Shown here in pieces: positions 5,558 to 6,526 of a DNA stretch of 6,526 bases. Positions within the stretch are counted from its first letter, which is position 1. Every line of letters starts with the position of its first letter. The notes beneath the pieces are model-generated. The model worked only from the letters and a program-made list of their open reading frames with translations. It searched no databases and was not told where the DNA came from. Source of the DNA: Gemmatimonadales bacterium (GTDB lineage: Bacteria; Gemmatimonadota; Gemmatimonadetes; Gemmatimonadales; GWC2-71-9); assembly GCA_030597435.1 (NCBI GenBank), contig JAUVRV010000161.1:1-6526 (forward strand), read 5' to 3'. A program made the translations under genes and the position numbers.

Positions 5558-6526
5558 CCCCATACAAACCCAACATCCTGATAATTGATGACGAGTCCAG
5601 CATCCTCGAGACATTGGGCATTCTGCTCAAGAACTCCGGTTTCGCGGTGGAGACGGCTCAGGGCGGCAGAGTCGGTTTGGCGGCGTTGAAGTCGACTGGT
5701 CCCGACATCGTGCTCACCGACATTCGTATGCCCCAGGTGACCGGCATCGACATCCTGGAAGCTGCACGCGAAATCGATCCCGAGATGCCGGTGATACTAA
5801 TGACCGCTCAAGCGTCTCTGCAGAGTGCGATTCAGGCAGTGAACCAGGGTGGGTTCTACTATATCCAGAAACCGTTTGCCAACGACGAGCTGGTTGCAAT
5901 CTGTCGTCGGGCGGCCGAGTACCGTGCGCTCCGGTCCGAGAACAAGCATCTCAAGCGGGAGATCCGCAGACGCGAACAGTCGAAATCAATCAAGCCCCTG
6001 GGCAAGGCCAGGTCGTTCACAGAAGTGATGCATCTCGCAGAGCAGGTTGCGCCAACCGAATCGACAGTGCTGATCCTGGGTCAAAGCGGCACCGGCAAGG
6101 AAGTCATCGCGCGCTATATCCACGAATTATCCGACCGGAGCGATGGTCCGTTCTTCTCGATCAACTGCGGTGCTCTTCCCGAGGGTCTGTTGGAGTCGGA
6201 GCTGTTTGGACACATGAAGGGGTCGTTCACGGGTGCGGTCCGGGACAAGCAGGGGATGTTCATGGCTGCTAGGGGCGGCACGTTCTTTCTGGATGAGATC
6301 GCCGAAACCAAGCCATCAACGCAAGTGAAACTGCTGCGCGTACTGCAGGAGCGAGAAGCGATTCCGGTGGGTGGCACGGAGGCGATTCCGGTTGAGGTGA
6401 GAGTGATCGCCGCCACGAACCGTGATCTCGATGAGGAGATAAGAAGGGGCGCCTTCAGGCCAGATCTGTACTACCGCTTGAACGTGATTGCGCTGTACCT
6501 GCCACCACTACGTGATCGCAAAGAAG
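5554..6526 (+). CDS. pilR: PilR-type sigma-54-dependent response regulator (partial, 3' end off window)
   Basis: The first 324 codons of an NtrC-family activator are present. When phosphorylated by its kinase it is expected to activate sigma-54 RNA polymerase, classically at pilA. The receiver domain (about 7-120) has acidic residues D12/D13, phospho-acceptor D56 in LTDIRMP, T84, and K106 in QKPF. A charged helical linker (about 121-145) leads to the AAA+ domain: Walker A GQSGTGKE (176-183), sigma-54 contact loop GSFTGA (223-228; canonical GAFTGA), Walker B GGTFFLDE (241-248), sensor I ATNRDL (287-292) and arginine-finger segment FRPDLYYRLN (301-310). The C-terminal part of AAA+ and the Fis-type DNA-binding helix are outside the window. 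The start is TTG 5554, overlapping the pilS stop as TTGA, with GGAGGT six bases upstream; the first in-frame ATG would cut into the receiver. Another NtrC-family regulator is possible, but position after pilS supports PilR. Confidence 0.93.
   Translation, partial: MTPYKPNILIIDDESSILETLGILLKNSGFAVETAQGGRVGLAALKSTGPDIVLTDIRMPQVTGIDILEAAREIDPEMPVILMTAQASLQSAIQAVNQGGFYYIQKPFANDELVAICRRAAEYRALRSENKHLKREIRRREQSKSIKPLGKARSFTEVMHLAEQVAPTESTVLILGQSGTGKEVIARYIHELSDRSDGPFFSINCGALPEGLLESELFGHMKGSFTGAVRDKQGMFMAARGGTFFLDEIAETKPSTQVKLLRVLQEREAIPVGGTEAIPVEVRVIAATNRDLDEEIRRGAFRPDLYYRLNVIALYLPPLRDRKE

Noticed and set aside
6358..6392. Direct repeat GCGATTCCGGT twice in pilR, 24 bp apart
   Set aside because: It encodes AIPV twice in a stretch where NtrC-family proteins normally have similar hydrophobic residues around a GGT turn, so it is probably coincidental rather than a duplication.

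Overview
The window is a piece of a chromosomal type IV pilus (T4P) motor and regulation locus, all on the plus strand and tightly packed. The order is pilB (3' end only), pilT, pilC, a short gap with a strong hairpin, a small membrane protein overlapping an ABC ATPase, then the sensor kinase gene pilS and the 5' part of the NtrC-type regulator gene pilR, which runs off the right edge. Base composition looks moderately GC-rich and even throughout. I see no insertion sequences, tRNAs, rRNAs, CRISPR arrays or signs of recent transfer.

The organism is a Gram-negative-type bacterium with T4P. The order pilB-pilT-pilC-(x)-pilS-pilR resembles the Myxococcus xanthus pil cluster and related deep-branching phyla (Myxococcota, Desulfobacterota, Gemmatimonadota and similar) more than Pseudomonas, where pilBCD, pilT/U and pilSR are arranged differently. 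The phylum cannot be fixed from this window. Gemmatimonadota is a guess.

Bases 1-2685 hold the motor. PilB powers pilus extension, PilT powers retraction, and PilC is the inner-membrane platform on which both act. The three genes are spaced 4 and 18 bp apart and are presumably one transcript. A 13-bp perfect stem at 2728-2761 then separates them from the next unit.

Bases 2805-3829 hold the least ordinary part: a 106-residue membrane protein whose C-terminal half looks like an ABC-permease coupling region, overlapping by four bases (GTGA) an ATPase of the LptB/LivF type. No function in T4P is established for this pair. Its position inside the pil cluster recalls the PilGHI ABC transporter of M. 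xanthus by analogy only.

Bases 3872-6526 encode the PilS/PilR two-component pair. PilS is a six-helix membrane histidine kinase with a PAS domain. PilR is a receiver-AAA+ activator of sigma-54 RNA polymerase, which in known systems switches on the major pilin gene pilA. The two genes overlap by TTGA. pilR starts with a rare TTG codon behind a strong GGAGGT ribosome-binding site. pilA, pilD and pilM-Q are not in the window.
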